This document shows positions 26,859-35,464 of a stretch of 64,000 bases of DNA, piece after piece. Position numbers and translations under genes: made by a program. Numbering within the stretch: the stretch's first letter is position 1; the number at the start of each line of letters is the position of its first letter. The stretch lies in the NCBI GenBank assembly GCA_965248855.1, contig CBDFKQ010000027.1:89563-153562 (forward strand), in the 5' to 3' direction. Below the pieces are notes generated by a model. The model saw only the letters and a program-made list of their open reading frames with translations, did no database searches and had not been told where the DNA came from. The stretch comes from CBDFKQ01 sp965248855 (lineage in GTDB: Bacteria > Bacteroidota > Bacteroidia > Cytophagales > 172606-1).

Positions 26859-27075
26859 AATTTTTTTTAGATTTAATGTTAAAAAGATGGATTTTATATA
26901 TTTCAAATTTAAATCTAATTAGATGATTTTTACAAGTAATAGATTTATTTTTTATTACATAGTAAGCAGATTAGCAAACCCATAGTTATATAATGATATT
27001 TATAAATAAATTTATTTTATTAAAGTATTTTGTTTTATTTACAAAGTATAAATCAATAATTTAAACAAAAAACTT

Positions 27076-27357
27076 ATGCAGGAAATTATTAATTTAATAA
27101 CCAGTCGCACCGGTATCAGCGCCAGTCAAGCCCAAACTACAATTGAAATTGTGATGGAACAATTAAAAAATAAAATGCCCAACGCTGTTTCAACTCAAGT
27201 GCAAAATGTTTTATCGGGAAAAGAATTTGATTTTAATCAAATTTTAAAAGATGAAGCCCATCTTAAATTTGAAAATATAAAAGATGTGGCTTCCGAAAAA
27301 ATTGAAGATTTAAAGGATGGTGCTAAAGACTTTATTGATAAATTGGGTTTTAAATAG
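27076..27357 (+). CDS. Small helical protein, DUF2267-like
   Basis: 93 residues. The first 40 residues (LITSRTGISASQAQTTIEIV, then MEQLKNKMP) resemble the beginning of DUF2267/DUF937-type helical proteins. The second half is an amphipathic charged helix. No signal peptide or membrane segment. The family assignment is tentative. A long palindrome follows the stop codon. Confidence 0.55.
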   Translation: MQEIINLITSRTGISASQAQTTIEIVMEQLKNKMPNAVSTQVQNVLSGKEFDFNQILKDEAHLKFENIKDVASEKIEDLKDGAKDFIDKLGFK

Positions 27358-27398
27358 AATAAAGAAATTAGATAAAAGACAAAAGAAATTAGACAAGA

Positions 27399-27448
27399 GA
27401 CAAGAGACAATAGACAAGAGAAATTTCTCATGTCTATTGTCTCTTGTC
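27399..27448. terminator. 25-base inverted repeat made of GACAAGAGACAATAGACA units
   Basis: Arms 27399-27423 and 27424-27448 are reverse complements at 24 of 25 positions with no spacer. The left side is preceded by related units (ATAAAAGACAAAAGAAATTA, then GACAAGA), so the repeat is partly tandem. It lies between convergent genes and can act as a bidirectional terminator, though it lacks a long T-run. Confidence 0.6.
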
Positions 27449-27463
27449 CTTTCTCTCCATAAA

Positions 27464-28432
27464 TCAAAACCCTAATTTTTCTTTAACTTTATTTAAAACA
27501 ATTGAAGATATTTCTCTTGCTTTTTTTTCACCTGTCATTAAAATTTCATTCAATTCCTTCTCGTTATCGATATAATAATTATAGATTCTTCGAGGTTCGG
27601 CATATTTTTCTAAAATAATTTCTTGGAGTGCCTGCTTTGCATGTCCATATCCAAAATTTCCCTCTAAATACTTTTTACGCAAAATTTCTGTTTCTTCACT
27701 TGTGCCGATTAAAGAAAAAAGTTTAAACACAATATCTGTTTCCGGATCTTTAGGCTCTTCTAAAGCCCTGCTGTCGGTTTTAATTGTTTTAATTACTTTT
27801 AAAAGTTCTTTTTCAGGGAGAAAAATATCAATATAGTTATTATAAGATTTACTCATCTTTGTACCGTCTGTACCGGGGATAATCATTACCTCTTCACTTA
27901 TTTTTGCTTCCGGTATTACAAAAGTTTCTCCAAACTGATTATTAAATCTGGTAGCTAAATCGCGTGAGATTTCTAAATTTTGCTGTTGATCTTTTCCTAC
28001 CGGTACAAAATCAGCGTTGTATAATAATATATCTGCTGCCTGTAAAACCGGGTAGGTAAATAAGCCCACATTAACATCTGATAATTTTTCTATTTTATCT
28101 TTAAATGTAACTGAGTTTGAAAGCATTGGAAAAGGTGTTACGCAATTTAAATACCAAGCCAATTCAGTATGGGCAGGTACTTGGGATTGTCTCCAAAACA
28201 CATTTTTATTTGCATTAAAACCAAATGCTAACCAAGCTGCTGCAATTGAATTAACATATTCTTTTCGCTTTCCGGCATCTTTTAAGGATGTAAGTGAATG
28301 TAAATCAGCTATAAAAAAGAAACTTTCATTATTTGGCTCTTCTGACATTTTTATAGCCGGAATTATCGCTCCTAATAGATTGCCTAGGTGTGGTCGTCCT
28401 GAACTTTGAATACCTGTTAAAATGCGTGACAT
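27464..28432 (-). CDS. trpS: Tryptophan-tRNA ligase
   Basis: Class Ic aminoacyl-tRNA synthetase that charges tRNA-Trp. The HIGH-type motif is SGRPHLGNLLGA near residue 11, and the KMSKS loop is GTKMSKSYNN near residue 190. Residues CVTPFPMLSNSVTFKDKIEK and PVGKDQQQNLEISRDLA are family signatures. Length 322 agrees with bacterial enzymes. It diverges from lpxK; a TACCTTTG -7 element lies upstream. Confidence 0.97.
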   Translation of the reverse strand: MSRILTGIQSSGRPHLGNLLGAIIPAIKMSEEPNNESFFFIADLHSLTSLKDAGKRKEYVNSIAAAWLAFGFNANKNVFWRQSQVPAHTELAWYLNCVTPFPMLSNSVTFKDKIEKLSDVNVGLFTYPVLQAADILLYNADFVPVGKDQQQNLEISRDLATRFNNQFGETFVIPEAKISEEVMIIPGTDGTKMSKSYNNYIDIFLPEKELLKVIKTIKTDSRALEEPKDPETDIVFKLFSLIGTSEETEILRKKYLEGNFGYGHAKQALQEIILEKYAEPRRIYNYYIDNEKELNEILMTGEKKAREISSIVLNKVKEKLGF

Positions 28433-28482
28433 ATTAATATATAAAACCGGTTAATGGATTAAAGCAAATAAAGTTTAAGGTA

Positions 28483-28490
28483 CAAAGGTA
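28483..28490 (-). promoter_or_regulatory. -7 element of the trpS promoter
   Basis: On the minus strand TACCTTTG fits TAnnTTTG exactly, about 51 bases before the trpS ATG. No clear -33 TTTG lies at the expected distance, so only half of the promoter is supported. Confidence 0.4.
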
Positions 28491-28540
28491 AACATTCACA
28501 GCCATTGTTATATTTACAAATTAGCACATAAATATTTCTC

Positions 28541-29584
28541 ATGAAATTTTTTCTTTTTCCTTTTGCATTAATTTACTTTCTGGCTATTTTAATTCGAAAT
28601 CTTTTATTTGACAAAAATTTTTACAAATCATTTCAATTTAAAACCGTTACCATAAATGTAGGCAACTTAACAGTGGGTGGTACCGGTAAAACTCCACATA
28701 TTGAATATTTAATTAAATTTTTAAAAATAAAAAATAAAAAAATAACAACTTTAAGCAGAGGATATGGTAGAGATACGACGGGTTTTAGAATAGCAAATGA
28801 TTCAGATTCTCCAAATACCATAGGTGATGAACCAATGCAATTTTATAAAAAATTTTCTCCGGATGTAAGCATAACAGTAGGAGAAGAAAGGGCAATGGCC
28901 ATCCCACAAATTGTTGCTAAAATACAGGAAACAGAAATAATTTTACTGGATGATGCCTTTCAACACCGAAGTGTAATACCAACATTAAATATATTATTAA
29001 CAGATTACAATCGATTATTTTATAATGATTATATGCTGCCGGTTGGTAGGTTGCGAGAAAATAGAAGAGGTGCTAAAAGATCGGATTTAGTTATAGTAAG
29101 CAAATGCCCTGCTGATTTAACAAACGCTTCAAAAAAAATTATCTCCGAAAAAATAATAAAATATTGTAAATCCGGAACAAATATTTTCTTTACCGGTATC
29201 CACTATGGAAAGCCTATTCCATTCTCAAATGAAAACTTTGCCTATAAGGAATCAGGAGGGGAAATGGCTGACGAACTTTTATTGGTTTCGGCAATTGCAC
29301 AACCAAAAAATTTTGAAAAACAATTGGAAGTCGCATTTAAAATTTATGGCCATGTTATTTATAATGACCATCACCAATACTTGCAAAAAGATATAGAAAA
29401 AATAAAAGCATCTTTTTTAAAATCAAAAGCAAAAAGTATTTTAACCACTGAAAAAGATTTTGTTAAACTTTCTACTCTTGATACTTCGGGATTGCCCTTT
29501 TTTTACTTACCTATTGAAGTTTATTTTTTGGAGGAAGAAGAAAAGTTTCAGGAAATAATAATGAAATTATTTGAGAATGCTTAA
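28541..29584 (+). CDS. lpxK: Tetraacyldisaccharide 4'-kinase
   Basis: Inner-membrane kinase that phosphorylates the lipid A disaccharide precursor. A membrane-associated N-terminal helix (1-20) precedes the P-loop GNLTVGGTGKTP at about residues 43-54. The motifs TLSRGYGR, GDEPMQFYKKF, LLDDAFQHR and PVGRLRE follow in the usual order. Length 347 is normal. Together with waaA at 34109 and the acyltransferase nearby it shows a lipid A-producing outer membrane. Confidence 0.95.
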   Translation: MKFFLFPFALIYFLAILIRNLLFDKNFYKSFQFKTVTINVGNLTVGGTGKTPHIEYLIKFLKIKNKKITTLSRGYGRDTTGFRIANDSDSPNTIGDEPMQFYKKFSPDVSITVGEERAMAIPQIVAKIQETEIILLDDAFQHRSVIPTLNILLTDYNRLFYNDYMLPVGRLRENRRGAKRSDLVIVSKCPADLTNASKKIISEKIIKYCKSGTNIFFTGIHYGKPIPFSNENFAYKESGGEMADELLLVSAIAQPKNFEKQLEVAFKIYGHVIYNDHHQYLQKDIEKIKASFLKSKAKSILTTEKDFVKLSTLDTSGLPFFYLPIEVYFLEEEEKFQEIIMKLFENA

Positions 29585-29593
29585 ATTAAATTT

Positions 29594-29986
29594 TTAAGAA
29601 AAAGTATAATAATTATTAACCAAAAAATTCCAAATCATTGCCCCTCCTATTGATAATGCTTTGGCTAAATAAAAATTAAGTTTTATTTTTTCATTTAACA
29701 GATAAGTAATAATTAAGCTGATTGTTAATCCCACCAAGGCTACTCCAAAAAATTTAAAAAACTGAAATGCCCAATTGGGGTCGTGGTTTTGAAAAGTCCA
29801 GATACGATTTAAAGTGAAGTTTACAATCGCAGAAACAACAAAACCAATGCTGCTTGAGATATATTTTTGTACTTTAAAAATTTCCTTAAAAATATAGGTA
29901 ATTATAAAATCGACAGAAACACCTGTGGCACCAACTACACTGAATTTTATTAATTTTATAAAAAAAGGTTGATTAAAAATATTCAT
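29594..29986 (-). CDS. GtrA family membrane protein
   Basis: Four predicted helices in 130 residues. The signatures FIKLIKFSVVGATGVSVDFI at the start, SSSIGFVVSAIVNFTLNRIW in the middle and IWNFLVNNYYTF at the end are those of GtrA/DPMS-type proteins, which flip or anchor polyprenyl-linked sugars. Convergent with lpxK, with a 9-base gap between stop codons. The linked sugar transferase is not adjacent. Confidence 0.9.
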   Translation of the reverse strand: MNIFNQPFFIKLIKFSVVGATGVSVDFIITYIFKEIFKVQKYISSSIGFVVSAIVNFTLNRIWTFQNHDPNWAFQFFKFFGVALVGLTISLIITYLLNEKIKLNFYLAKALSIGGAMIWNFLVNNYYTFS

Positions 29987-30057
29987 ATTTCAAAAATTTT
30001 TGCACGTTTTTATAAAAAACTGCAAATAAAAATTTAAATTTTAAGAGCTCAAAAAAA

Positions 30058-30627
30058 TTATATTTCTTCAGGTTTAAAATTTTTCAAACTTGATTTTTCA
30101 GGATATTTAGGAGTTATATTTTTTAATAATGTTTTTATTTTTATTAAATCAGTTTCAATATCCCCTGATGGATAAATAATATCAGGTAACATACCGCCCT
30201 CTTTTTTTTTGTAATCCAAAAAAGATAATAAAATAGGCATATTGGCACCTAAGGCAGCATAATAGAAACCGGTTTTCCATTCATTTACAAAATCTCTGGT
30301 TCCTTCTACAGGAACTATTAATGCTACTTCGTCTTCATTTTTTAATAATTCAACCATATTTTCAACCATATGGCCTTTATGTGATCTGTTTACAGGAATT
30401 CCACCAAAAGCACGTAAAAGAATACCTAAAGGAAATTTAAATAATTCTTCTTTTGCCAGGTATTTAACATTCATTTCTAAGATAGACCAGGCACAAAGTG
30501 CATATACCAAATCCCAATTGCTGGTGTGAGGAGCTGCAACTAGAATATATTTTTTTATTTCAGGAGGTTTACCAACCACTTTCCAACCCGTTAACCAAAA
30601 ATAAAAGCGAGAAAGGGATTTTAACAT
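30058..30627 (-). CDS. PlsC-like 1-acyl-glycerol-phosphate acyltransferase family protein
   Basis: Acyltransferase with the catalytic H34-T-S-N-W-D39 box in VAAPHTSNWDL and the acceptor motif VEGTRDF near residue 113. At 189 residues it is short for PlsC but matches a compact group that also includes glycerol acyltransferase-like proteins. Substrate not deducible. It lies among lipid-related genes (lpxK, patatin). Confidence 0.85.
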   Translation of the reverse strand: MLKSLSRFYFWLTGWKVVGKPPEIKKYILVAAPHTSNWDLVYALCAWSILEMNVKYLAKEELFKFPLGILLRAFGGIPVNRSHKGHMVENMVELLKNEDEVALIVPVEGTRDFVNEWKTGFYYAALGANMPILLSFLDYKKKEGGMLPDIIYPSGDIETDLIKIKTLLKNITPKYPEKSSLKNFKPEEI

Positions 30628-30662
30628 GCATTTTAAATTTTGATCGCAATTTATAAAAACAT

Positions 30663-31424
30663 TTATTTTTGAAGTAATAAAGTTTCAAATTGTTCTTTCA
30701 TTGATATGGTATATTCATATCCTATTTGAAACATCTCTTTTGCTTTACCAATATCAAAAGTCGTAAATTTATTTAATAAGGTAGGTTCAATAAAAATATC
30801 ACAATATTTTATCCTTTCATTAACGTTTGTGTGAATAGCAAGCAACAAACTTCTTTCCATAACGGATTTAATTGAAGTTAAAGGATGGGAAGAGTCATAT
30901 GGATTAGTATGAGCACCAATAATAAAATCACATTTTCCTAACAGAGGTTCTACAGGCAGGTTATTTAATATACCCGCATCGGCTAATGTTAAACCTTCAA
31001 ATTCAACAGGTTGAAACATTACCGGAATGCAACATGATGCCAGAATTGGAGTTATTAATTCACCTGTAGAAAAATAAATTGTCTTTCCCCTATTTAAATC
31101 AGTTGCATTTACAATTAATGGTATTTTTAGATCTTCAAACGAATTGGTTGGGAAATACTCCAAATAAAGATTTACCAAATTATTCATTTTAATAAATCCA
31201 TTGCTGAATGCCGGGCGGAAATAAGTTAAAAATCTGTTATTTATAAATTGTTTTAAAATATCATCGGGAGATAAACCTAATGCATATAACGCACCAATTA
31301 TGGCACCTGAACTTGCTCCGGAAATTATATTTGGTTTAATGCCAAATTCATCCAACGCTTTTAAAATTCCAATATGTCCGATCCCTCTTGCACCACCTCC
31401 CGATAATGCCAAACCAATTTTCAA
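30663..31424 (-). CDS. Patatin-like phospholipase
   Basis: Serine lipase of the patatin family (253 residues) with oxyanion loop GGGARGIGH at residues 9-17, nucleophile elbow G36-A-S38-S-G40 and the catalytic aspartate D149 in LADAGILNN. No signal peptide, so it acts in the cytoplasm or on the inner face of the membrane. It starts 35 bases after the PfkB kinase gene and may be cotranscribed with it and with the acyltransferase. Confidence 0.92.
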   Translation of the reverse strand: MKIGLALSGGGARGIGHIGILKALDEFGIKPNIISGASSGAIIGALYALGLSPDDILKQFINNRFLTYFRPAFSNGFIKMNNLVNLYLEYFPTNSFEDLKIPLIVNATDLNRGKTIYFSTGELITPILASCCIPVMFQPVEFEGLTLADAGILNNLPVEPLLGKCDFIIGAHTNPYDSSHPLTSIKSVMERSLLLAIHTNVNERIKYCDIFIEPTLLNKFTTFDIGKAKEMFQIGYEYTISMKEQFETLLLQK

Positions 31425-31458
31425 AATGTTTTTTAAATTAGATTTTAATTTTCAAAAT

Positions 31459-32379
31459 TTAAATAGAAATTTCAAATTGAACTAAATCAACAAATTCCTG
31501 AACTCTTTCTTCAACTTCCGCTGAAGATAAATTAACAATTCTTTCCGTACCAAATTTTTCTACACAAAAAGAAGCCATAGCCGATCCATATATAATAGCT
31601 CTTTTCATATTTTCAAAAGATATATCTTTTGATTTTGCAATATATCCAATAAACCCACCTGCAAATGTATCACCGGCACCCGTTGGATCAAAAACTTCTT
31701 CCAGTGGTAAAGCAGGTGCAAAAAATATTTGATTTTTATTAAATAGTAAAGCCCCATGTTCACCTTTTTTTATAATCAATATTTTTGGACCCATTTCCAT
31801 AATTTTTTTTGCGGCTTTTACTATAGAATATTCTTTTGAAAGCATTCTTGCCTCTTCATCATTAACGACCAAAATATCAACCATTTTCATTACTTCCTGC
31901 AAATCAGCAAGGGCAATGTTAATCCATAAATTCATTGTATCGAGCATTATTAACTTAGGTCGCTTTTTTAATCGCTCAATAACAGTTTTTTGAACACTTG
32001 GTGCCAAGTTGCCAAGCATTAAATAATCGCATTCCTGATAATTTTCCGGGATTATTGGATCAAAATCACCTAAAACATTTAATTCTGTAACTAATGTGTC
32101 GCGACTGTTCATATCATTATGATATTTTCCTGACCAGAAAAATGTTTTTTCATCTTCCTTAACTTGTAAGCCTTGGGTATTTATGCCATGATTTTGAAAT
32201 GTTTTTATGTCCTCTTTAGGAAAATCACCTCCAACTACTCCAACAAGATTAATTTTTTTTGTAAAATAAGATGAGGCCAAAGAAATAAAAGTAGCCGAAC
32301 CACCTAAAATTTTATCTGTTTTTCCAAAAGGGGTTTCAATGGCGTCGAATGCTACTGAACCTACAACTAATAAACTCAT
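31459..32379 (-). CDS. PfkB-family carbohydrate/nucleoside kinase
   Basis: Ribokinase-fold kinase (306 residues). It has the N-terminal glycine region KILGGSATFISLASSYF and the C-terminal signature DPTGAGDTFAGGFIGYIA with the catalytic aspartate. The sequence between is consistent with a small-sugar or adenosine kinase. The neighbours do not point to a single substrate. Confidence 0.9.
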   Translation of the reverse strand: MSLLVVGSVAFDAIETPFGKTDKILGGSATFISLASSYFTKKINLVGVVGGDFPKEDIKTFQNHGINTQGLQVKEDEKTFFWSGKYHNDMNSRDTLVTELNVLGDFDPIIPENYQECDYLMLGNLAPSVQKTVIERLKKRPKLIMLDTMNLWINIALADLQEVMKMVDILVVNDEEARMLSKEYSIVKAAKKIMEMGPKILIIKKGEHGALLFNKNQIFFAPALPLEEVFDPTGAGDTFAGGFIGYIAKSKDISFENMKRAIIYGSAMASFCVEKFGTERIVNLSSAEVEERVQEFVDLVQFEISI

Positions 32380-32481
32380 TATATTTATTTTAAATTTTTA
32401 TAAAAGAAAAAAGTGATCGTAAAGATATATAAAAATTAATATCAGTTTTTAAGATACATTTATAAGGTGTTATAAAATAAA

Positions 32482-32510
32482 AAATCACCCGAATTATATC
32501 CGGATGATTT
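32482..32510 (-). terminator. Terminator of the small secreted protein gene
   Basis: Hairpin AAATCACCCG / CGGATGATTT with one mismatch and an 8-base loop, 21 bases after the stop codon of the gene at 32531. Confidence 0.55.
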
Positions 32511-32530
32511 AATTTTAAATAGATGAAAAA

Positions 32531-32923
32531 TTATTTTACAACTACTTCTTTTATGGTACCTGAAATAATATTAAATCTTTGTTCATAAACTTCATTACCA
32601 CTTTTAATTTCAAAAACATATTCTCCATCTTCCAAAGTAGAAACATCAAAATTTCTATTGTAAGTTTCTTTTTTATAATACGATTCATCATAAAACAAAT
32701 TACCGGTTTTGTTTTTAATTTTTACGGTAATCTTAGCTCCACTCAATTCTTTAGCAATGGCTTTAAAAGTCATTGTATTTTGTTTTTTAAATACTACAGC
32801 TTTAAATTTAGGCTCTTTTTCGTCATTTGTATCTGCAAAAGAAGATAAGGAGATAACTGACATTAAAGTTGCCAGGATGAATACTTTATGGAAATTTTTT
32901 CCATTGTTTTGATTTGATTTCAT
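32531..32923 (-). CDS. Small secreted protein, single beta domain
   Basis: 130 residues. The signal peptide is preceded by about ten polar residues (MKSNQNNGKNFHK) and ends at SSFADT. The rest is a predicted immunoglobulin-like beta sandwich with KITVKIKNKTGNLFYDESYY and STLEDGEYVFEIKSGNEVYE. It resembles, in layout and in the repeated VKI..K/D.TG pattern, the first domain of the 187-residue protein at 45163. Unrecognised function; a secreted cell-surface or T9SS-sorting-like module is possible. Confidence 0.65.
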   Translation of the reverse strand: MKSNQNNGKNFHKVFILATLMSVISLSSFADTNDEKEPKFKAVVFKKQNTMTFKAIAKELSGAKITVKIKNKTGNLFYDESYYKKETYNRNFDVSTLEDGEYVFEIKSGNEVYEQRFNIISGTIKEVVVK

Positions 32924-33143
32924 GATTTTGATAGTTTTTTTAATTTTTTTTTTAAATAATTATATATTTTACAGAGCGATAATTTTATCATCTGTAGGGG
33001 TTAGAATCTTTTTTCTATTAATATGAGGGAAATTTATGCTGAAGGTTGCATAAGAATATAAAGCATTTTATAAACGGATTATAAAATTCTTAAACGGAAT
33101 AATGAACTGATGGAAATTTTAAAAAAAAACCTTGATAATTAAT

Positions 33144-34094
33144 TTACCTCCTGTTGTCTTCATTATTAAGCATGCTTAAATAATTAATATACCTGCTTTC
33201 GGCAATTGTTCCTTGTTCAACTCCTAAAATCACGGCACAGCCGGGCTCGTGTGCATGTGTGCAATTGTGGTATTTACAATTGTTAAGCAATAAACGCATT
33301 TCAGGAAAATAATGGCTTATTTCCCATGGTTCAATACCGGCCAAGCCCAATTCTTTTATTCCCGGGCTATCTATTATATAGGAGTTCTCTTCTATCTCGA
33401 ACATTTCTGCAAAAGTGGTGGTATGTACACCTTTGTTTGCAAATGTTGAAACTTCGGAGGTTTTAATATCTAAATTTGGATTAATTGTATTTACCAATGA
33501 CGACTTGCCAACACCTGAATGACCGGCTACTAAACTTTTTTTATTTTTTAAACTTTCGTGGAAAGAATCAATATTTATTTTTTCATTTATTGAAGTGGAT
33601 ATACATGGATATCCTATAGATTGATAAAGATCTGTTAACTCATTTAAATAATCCATTCCATCTTCATCAAGTAAATCGATTTTATTAAAAATAATAATAG
33701 TGGGAATTCGAAAAGATTCTGTTATAATCAAAAACCTGTCAATAAAACCAAGTGACGTTTTTGGGAAAACCAATGTGGCAATTAAAACCGCCTGATCCAA
33801 ATTGGCAGCCAAAATATGGCTTTCATACTTGCGATGAACTGATTTTCGCATTATGTAATTTCGCCTGGGTAAAATTTGCGTTATTATTCCTTTATCATTC
33901 CCTTCATATTCAAATATCACTTTATCTCCAACAGCAATCGGGTTTGTAATTTTTTTTCCATCCAATTTAAATTTCCCTCTCAAGCGGCATTCTACTTTTT
34001 CTTTTTCGTCGGTCAATACATCATACCACGACCCCGTAGAGCGCATTACCAACCCAATAATATCTTTACTTTTTATTTTATCTTCAGTATCCAT
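33144..34094 (-). CDS. rsgA: Ribosome small subunit-dependent GTPase A
   Basis: Circularly permuted GTPase that assists 30S maturation. An OB-fold domain at the N-terminus is followed by G4 (NKIDL), G1 (GHSGVGKSSLVN) and G3 (DSPGIKELGL), then the zinc motif CKYHNCTHAHEPGC. The ATG at 34094 is preferred to the one at 34118 because the latter overlaps waaA; with it the length is 316, near the family norm. It follows waaA by 14 bases and is likely cotranscribed. Confidence 0.95.
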   Translation of the reverse strand: MDTEDKIKSKDIIGLVMRSTGSWYDVLTDEKEKVECRLRGKFKLDGKKITNPIAVGDKVIFEYEGNDKGIITQILPRRNYIMRKSVHRKYESHILAANLDQAVLIATLVFPKTSLGFIDRFLIITESFRIPTIIIFNKIDLLDEDGMDYLNELTDLYQSIGYPCISTSINEKINIDSFHESLKNKKSLVAGHSGVGKSSLVNTINPNLDIKTSEVSTFANKGVHTTTFAEMFEIEENSYIIDSPGIKELGLAGIEPWEISHYFPEMRLLLNNCKYHNCTHAHEPGCAVILGVEQGTIAESRYINYLSMLNNEDNRR

Positions 34095-34108
34095 TCTTTT
34101 AATTATAC

Positions 34109-35344
34109 CTACTGCCAAAGTAAAATTTTCTCTGTTGCACCGGTTCCATCTAAAATATAATTTTTAACAGTTATTGCCATTTCCTGTCTATAAGGTTCTG
34201 AATTATATAATTTTAAAATAATATTATATAATTCATTCAAATTACTGATTGATGTAGCCCCATTTAAATTTAATAAATCTTTTGCCTCCGGAAATCTTTG
34301 AAAATTCTTTTCCGGTCCGAATATAACCGGCAGAGCAAAGGCGGCAGGTTCTAAAATATTATGTAAACCTTGTTTAAAACCTCCGCCAACATATGCAAAA
34401 TCGCCATATTGATATAAAGAGGAAAGCATACCAACATTATCAATAATTAAAATATCATAATCATCAATACTTTGTAAATCTGCTTTGGAAAACCTGATTG
34501 ATTTTTTTTGAAGCTTGTTTTCAATATCAGAAATAAAATTTTCTTTTATTTCGTGAGGTGCAATAATATATTTAAGTTGATGTGGAAATTGATTTACCAA
34601 AGGAATTATTATTTCCATGTCCTCTTCCCAGGCACTTCCAACAATTAAAACCTTTTTATTGGTTTTAAATTTTTCAGCTAATGGGATTGATTTAATATTT
34701 CCTGCATTTTCAATAACCCTGTCAAACCGCGTGTCTCCGGCAACTGTAATATTTTTATATCCAATATTTTCCAAAAGCTTTTCGGAAAAAGTATTTTGAA
34801 CAAAAATATGATTAAAGAAGAATAACATTTGTCTGTAAAAATGCCCATAAGATCTAAAAAACAATTGATCTTCTCTGAAATTTGCTGAAAATAAAATGGT
34901 ATTTATCTTACGGTTTTTTAATTCTTTCAAATAATAATACCAAAAATCATATTTTACAAAATAAACAAGGGATGGATTTATTGATTGAATTAGTTTATAT
35001 GCATTCTTTTTAGAATCAATCGGTAAATAAAAAACTGCATCCGCCGGTTCATAATTTTTTTTTACTTCATAGCCTGAGGGTGAAAAAAAAGTAAGAAAAA
35101 TAAAATATTCCGGATGTTTAAGTTTAAAACCTTCGATAACAGGCCGGCCTTGTTCAAATTCGCCAAGTGAAGAACAATGAAACCAAACTAACTTTTTAGA
35201 ATTATTTAAAAGTTTATTATTTATTTTTTCAAAAATATTTTTTCTTCCATCAATAAAAAGTTTAGCTTTTTTATTCCAAGGAGAAAAAATTATTACCATT
35301 AATAAATAAAACCGAACTCCAATAGTATAAAATACCAGACCCAT
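34109..35344 (-). CDS. waaA: 3-deoxy-D-manno-octulosonic acid transferase
   Basis: Membrane-anchored GT-B glycosyltransferase that adds Kdo to the lipid A precursor. A helix at residues 4-21 is followed by WFHCSSLGEFEQGRPVIEGF, a strong WaaA signature, and by FVKYDFWYYYLKELKNR. The C-terminal domain has AYVGGGFKQGLHNILEPAAF. Length 411 agrees. Genes for other Kdo steps are not in the window. Confidence 0.95.
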   Translation of the reverse strand: MGLVFYTIGVRFYLLMVIIFSPWNKKAKLFIDGRKNIFEKINNKLLNNSKKLVWFHCSSLGEFEQGRPVIEGFKLKHPEYFIFLTFFSPSGYEVKKNYEPADAVFYLPIDSKKNAYKLIQSINPSLVYFVKYDFWYYYLKELKNRKINTILFSANFREDQLFFRSYGHFYRQMLFFFNHIFVQNTFSEKLLENIGYKNITVAGDTRFDRVIENAGNIKSIPLAEKFKTNKKVLIVGSAWEEDMEIIIPLVNQFPHQLKYIIAPHEIKENFISDIENKLQKKSIRFSKADLQSIDDYDILIIDNVGMLSSLYQYGDFAYVGGGFKQGLHNILEPAAFALPVIFGPEKNFQRFPEAKDLLNLNGATSISNLNELYNIILKLYNSEPYRQEMAITVKNYILDGTGATEKILLWQ

Positions 35345-35396
35345 TTAGTGTTATTAAATAAAAAATCAAATTTACTAAATGCAAAGCTATTTAATA

Positions 35397-35433
35397 AAAA
35401 AAACAGCCGGTGAAAATAACGGCTGTTTTTTTT
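35397..35433 (-). terminator. Terminator after the OmpA/PD40 gene
   Basis: Stem AAACAGCCG / CGGCTGTTT (35401-35409, 35420-35428) with A-run on the left and T-run on the right, so it works on either strand. It lies between two minus-strand genes and is best read as terminator of the upstream one. Confidence 0.85.
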
Positions 35434-35439
35434 ATGAGT

Positions 35440-35461
35440 AAAACGATATTGATATATTGAT
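35440..35461 (+). repeat. Dispersed intergenic motif, copy d
   Basis: ACGATATTGATATATTGAT with three more A at the left; this 22-base stretch is identical to the copy at 59345. It lies directly at the stop codon of the OmpA/PD40 gene. Confidence 0.6.
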
Positions 35462-35464
35462 AAT

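Noticed and set aside
27237..27467. Minus-strand frame of 76 codons through the palindrome
   Set aside because: Its residues come from the repeat units of the palindrome and from the antisense of the gene at 27076.
28433..28540. T-box or trp leader before trpS
   Set aside because: The leader is about 45 bases, with no stem-loop set or T-box sequence.
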